NCBI GenBank assembly: GCA_023433465.1
Contig: JAEZCR010000189.1
Coordinates: 1 to 6,467, forward strand
Origin: Pseudomonadota bacterium
Lineage (GTDB): Bacteria > Pseudomonadota > Gammaproteobacteria > Steroidobacterales > Steroidobacteraceae
Direction: 5' to 3'
DNA length: 6,467 bases
Shown: piece by piece, positions 4,694 through 6,467 of the stretch
How the letters are laid out: each line of letters opens with the position of its first letter
Numbering within the stretch: the first letter of the stretch is position 1
Position numbers and translations under genes: made by a program
Notes under the pieces: model-generated
The model's database searches: none
The model's input: only the letters and a program-made list of their open reading frames with translations
What the model was told of the DNA's origin: nothing

Positions 4694-5784
4694 AAGACAG
4701 CATCCGCACGCGGCTCGAGAAGATGGTCGACCGCTATGAAGAAGTCGGCCGATCCCTCGCCGACCCTGCCGTCATCGGCCGACAACGGGAATTCCGCGAT
4801 CTCTCGGTGGAATACGCCCGCCTTACTCCCGTCGCGCAGAAGTTCGCGGCGTTCCAGGCGCTCGAACGCGAATTGAGCGCGGTGCAGGAGATGCAAGAGG
4901 ATCGCGACCCCGAAATGCGCGCCATGGGCGCCGAGGAAGTCGCGCGGCTGACCCCGGAGGTCGCGGCCGCGGAAGATGCCCTGAAACTCCTGTTGATCCC
5001 GCGCGACCCGCGCGACGACAAGAACATCTACCTCGAGGTACGTGCGGGCACCGGCGGCGACGAGGCGGCGATCTTCGCGGGCGACCTGTTCCGCATGTAC
5101 GCGCGTTATGCCGAGAACAACGGGTTCTCGGTCGAGATCCTCTCGGAGAATCCCGGGGAACACGGGGGCTACCGCGAGGTGATCAGCCGTATCGTGGGCA
5201 ATGGCGCCTTCGGACGCTTCAAGTTCGAATCGGGCGTGCACCGCGTGCAGCGCGTGCCCGCAACCGAGGCGCAGGGCCGCATCCATACTTCCGCCGTCAC
5301 CGTCGCAATTCTTCCGGAAGCCGACGAAGTGGAAGCCGCGGATCTCAACCCCGCGGAGCTGCGCATCGACACGTACCGCGCCTCCGGCGCCGGCGGCCAG
5401 CTCGTCAACAAGACCGAATCGGCGATCCGCATCACGCACCTGCCGCCCGGCATCGTCGTGGAGTGCCAGGACGAGCGCTCGCAGCACAAGAACCGCTCGC
5501 GCGCCATGGCGTTGATGAAGGCCAAACTACTCGCGGCAGAGCAGGAGAAACGCGCCACCGAGATCGCGCAGAACCGCAAGCTGCAGGTCGGTACGGGCGA
5601 CCGCTCGGAGCGCATCCGCACGTACAACTTTCCGCAGGGTCGCGTGACGGATCACCGCATCAACCTCACGCTCCACAAGCTCGGCGACATCATGCAGGGC
5701 AAGATCGACGAACTGCTCGATGCCCTGCAGCACGAGCACCAGGCCGAACAGCTCGCCGAGGAAGAGCAGCGAGGCGCGGCGTGA
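4690..5784 (+). CDS. prfA: Peptide chain release factor 1
   Basis: RF1 reads UAA and UAG in the ribosomal A site and triggers release of the finished protein. The 364-residue product matches the family length. Landmarks: acidic N-terminal helical domain (1-105), RAGTGGDEAAIFAGDL (118-133), HRVQRVPATEAQGRIHTSA (184-202) with the RF1 codon-recognition tripeptide PAT (190-192; RF2 would have SPF), the GGQ catalytic motif (235-237), and the C-terminal block SQHKNRSRAM plus RIRTYNFPQGRVTDHRINLTL (308-328). The residue after GGQ is leucine (L238, codon 5401-5403), where histidine is normal. The start is GTG at 4690, giving the standard MKDSIRTRLEKMVDRYEEV opening; no Shine-Dalgarno precedes it. The usual upstream neighbour hemA is absent: the divergent TPR gene starts 42 nt away. 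The RDD gene that follows overlaps the stop codon by 3 nt, in place of the common prmC. Confidence 0.98.
   Translation: MKDSIRTRLEKMVDRYEEVGRSLADPAVIGRQREFRDLSVEYARLTPVAQKFAAFQALERELSAVQEMQEDRDPEMRAMGAEEVARLTPEVAAAEDALKLLLIPRDPRDDKNIYLEVRAGTGGDEAAIFAGDLFRMYARYAENNGFSVEILSENPGEHGGYREVISRIVGNGAFGRFKFESGVHRVQRVPATEAQGRIHTSAVTVAILPEADEVEAADLNPAELRIDTYRASGAGGQLVNKTESAIRITHLPPGIVVECQDERSQHKNRSRAMALMKAKLLAAEQEKRATEIAQNRKLQVGTGDRSERIRTYNFPQGRVTDHRINLTLHKLGDIMQGKIDELLDALQHEHQAEQLAEEEQRGAA
5771..5774 (+). promoter_or_regulatory. Ribosome-binding site of the RDD gene
   Basis: GAGG within the last codons of prfA, 6 nt before the GTG at 5781. It supports the overlapping start over later in-frame candidates such as the GTG at 5877, which has no comparable signal. 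Confidence 0.6.
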
Positions 5785-6467
5785 ACGCCGGAACCGCGGG
5801 CCCGGTTCTTTCAGGACAGGGGCTCGCGGGCCCGATCCTCCCGGATCGGGGGCTCGCCGCCCCACCGTCGCTCGCGGTGCCGAGCGCCACCGGCATCGAT
5901 GCACGCATCGTGCTCGCGGGACCAGGGGCGCGCGCCATCGCGTTCGTCATCGACTGGCTGATCCGCGCGGGCGTCGCGCTCGTCTACCTGCTGGTCGCAT
6001 CGTTGCTCATCACGGGCGGCATCGACATGCAGATCCAGCCGGACGACGAGACCCTCTGGTACCTGCTCGCCGCCACGCCCGCGACGGCTATCTACTTTCT
6101 CTACCACCTGGCGCTGGAGCCGCTGCTCGGCGGCCGCACGCCGGGCAAGCGCATGACCGGCATCCGCGTGCTCACACCCGAAGGAGTCGCGCCGACGACG
6201 GGCGCGCTCATCACGCGCAACGTGTTCCGCATCGTCGACTCGATGCCGGTGCTCTACGTCGTCGGCCTGCTGTTCGTGATGTTCGGCAAGCGTCACCAGC
6301 GCCTGGGCGACCTCGCGGCCGGCACCGTGCTCGCGGTGGACCGCGCGCCCTTCCTCGAGAAACTGCTCCCCCGGTTGTCCGGGAACGGGCCGGACACGCA
6401 GGGATGGGCCGCCGCGTCGCGAACGCGCGCCGCCAGCCTGCGCAAGGACGACGCCTCGGTGCGGGAC
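5781..6467 (+). CDS. RDD-family integral membrane protein (3' end beyond window)
   Basis: The frame opens at GTG 5781 and stays open for 229 codons to the window edge. The RDD signature is clear: GPGARAIAFVIDW (47-59; Arg51, Asp58), LLGGRTPGKRMTGIRVLTPEG (115-135), RNVFRIVDSMP (146-156) and GKRHQRLGDLAAGT (169-182; Asp177). Likely membrane segments are about 62-78, 92-111 and 156-168. RDD proteins are small membrane proteins of mostly unknown function; a few have been linked to ion or solute transport. The first 37 residues precede the conserved domain and include an imperfect 10-residue duplication. The tail from about 190 on is hydrophilic and basic. The gene overlaps prfA by 3 nt (GTG in GTGA), with GAGG 6 nt upstream, so it is probably co-translated with prfA. 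In several Proteobacteria such RDD genes precede a SpoIIM-like (DUF95), MoxR-ATPase and DUF58 cluster; whether that holds here is not visible. Confidence 0.9.
   Translation, partial: MNAGTAGPVLSGQGLAGPILPDRGLAAPPSLAVPSATGIDARIVLAGPGARAIAFVIDWLIRAGVALVYLLVASLLITGGIDMQIQPDDETLWYLLAATPATAIYFLYHLALEPLLGGRTPGKRMTGIRVLTPEGVAPTTGALITRNVFRIVDSMPVLYVVGLLFVMFGKRHQRLGDLAAGTVLAVDRAPFLEKLLPRLSGNGPDTQGWAAASRTRAASLRKDDASVRD
5791..5808 (+). other. GC hairpin just after the prfA stop
   Basis: GAACCG (5791-5796) pairs CGGTTC (5803-5808) around a 6-nt loop and is followed by TTTC. It has the outline of a weak intrinsic terminator but lies inside the RDD reading frame, and the short pyrimidine run is not a good U-tract. 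A second, stronger stem follows at 5831-5850. Confidence 0.35.
5796..5855 (+). repeat. Imperfect 30-bp tandem duplication in the 5' end of the RDD gene
   Basis: Units 5796-5825 and 5826-5855 match at 22 of 30 positions, with identical ends (GCGGGCCCG and GGGCTC). They are codon-aligned, encoding AGPVLSGQGL then AGPILPDRGL, with a trace of a third unit, AAPPSL. The second unit contains a perfect 8-bp stem with a 4-nt loop (CCCGATCC 5831-5838 / GGATCGGG 5843-5850). The repeat lies upstream of the conserved domain, so it probably reflects local expansion in a poorly constrained leader. Confidence 0.7.

Noticed and set aside
4648..5487. An upstream extension of the TPR reading frame antisense to prfA
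   Set aside because: The extension runs through the complement of prfA and past the candidate promoter. The internal ATG at 4647 starts a proper signal peptide.
5811..6296. A minus-strand open frame opposite the RDD gene
   Set aside because: The plus strand carries a coherent RDD domain with an overlapping start and ribosome-binding site; the antisense product is rich in Asp/Arg/His with no domain.
1..6467. Novel defence system, CRISPR array, prophage or toxin-antitoxin pair
   Set aside because: All coding space is accounted for by conserved housekeeping or envelope genes. There are no spaced direct repeats, integrase, transposase or unknown small gene pairs.

Overview
This is a GC-rich housekeeping segment of a bacterial chromosome. 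The gene order on the minus strand is TPR protein, lolB, ispE, tRNA-Gln, prs, rplY. As far as I recall, this order is characteristic of Gammaproteobacteria such as Pseudomonas and Xanthomonas relatives. High GC, arginine- and alanine-rich proteins and REP-like palindromes suggest a high-GC lineage near Xanthomonadales, Nevskiales or Steroidobacterales. The order-level guess is weak.

Layout. A minus-strand block runs from 4647 down to 1. It encodes a secreted 586-residue TPR protein, the lipoprotein receptor LolB, the isoprenoid kinase IspE, tRNA-Gln(UUG), PRPP synthase (Prs), and the first 23 residues of ribosomal protein L25. From the TPR gene to the tRNA the genes are packed tightly: an 11-nt gap, a 13-nt overlap, then a 5-nt gap. 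They are probably one transcript from which the tRNA is cut out. A plus-strand pair starts only 42 nt from the TPR start: prfA (release factor 1), then an RDD-family membrane protein whose GTG start overlaps the prfA stop. The RDD gene runs off the right edge.

Functionally the window mixes translation (RF1, tRNA-Gln, L25), precursor supply (PRPP; isoprenoid precursors by the MEP pathway) and envelope biogenesis (LolB, the TPR protein, perhaps the RDD protein). It is conserved gene neighbourhood, not a single pathway.

No cassette of unknown genes, CRISPR array or transposase is present. The most unusual structure is non-coding. Two long near-perfect palindromes bracket prs: one ends on its stop codon, the other ends 16 nt before its start codon. 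Both carry GGGGNCAG-type arm motifs that resemble REP/RAYT-type elements. Other points worth a look: a crowded 42-bp divergent region with no Shine-Dalgarno on either side; a leucine directly after the GGQ motif of RF1; loss of the usual hemA and prmC neighbours of prfA; and a small in-frame tandem duplication at the start of the RDD gene.
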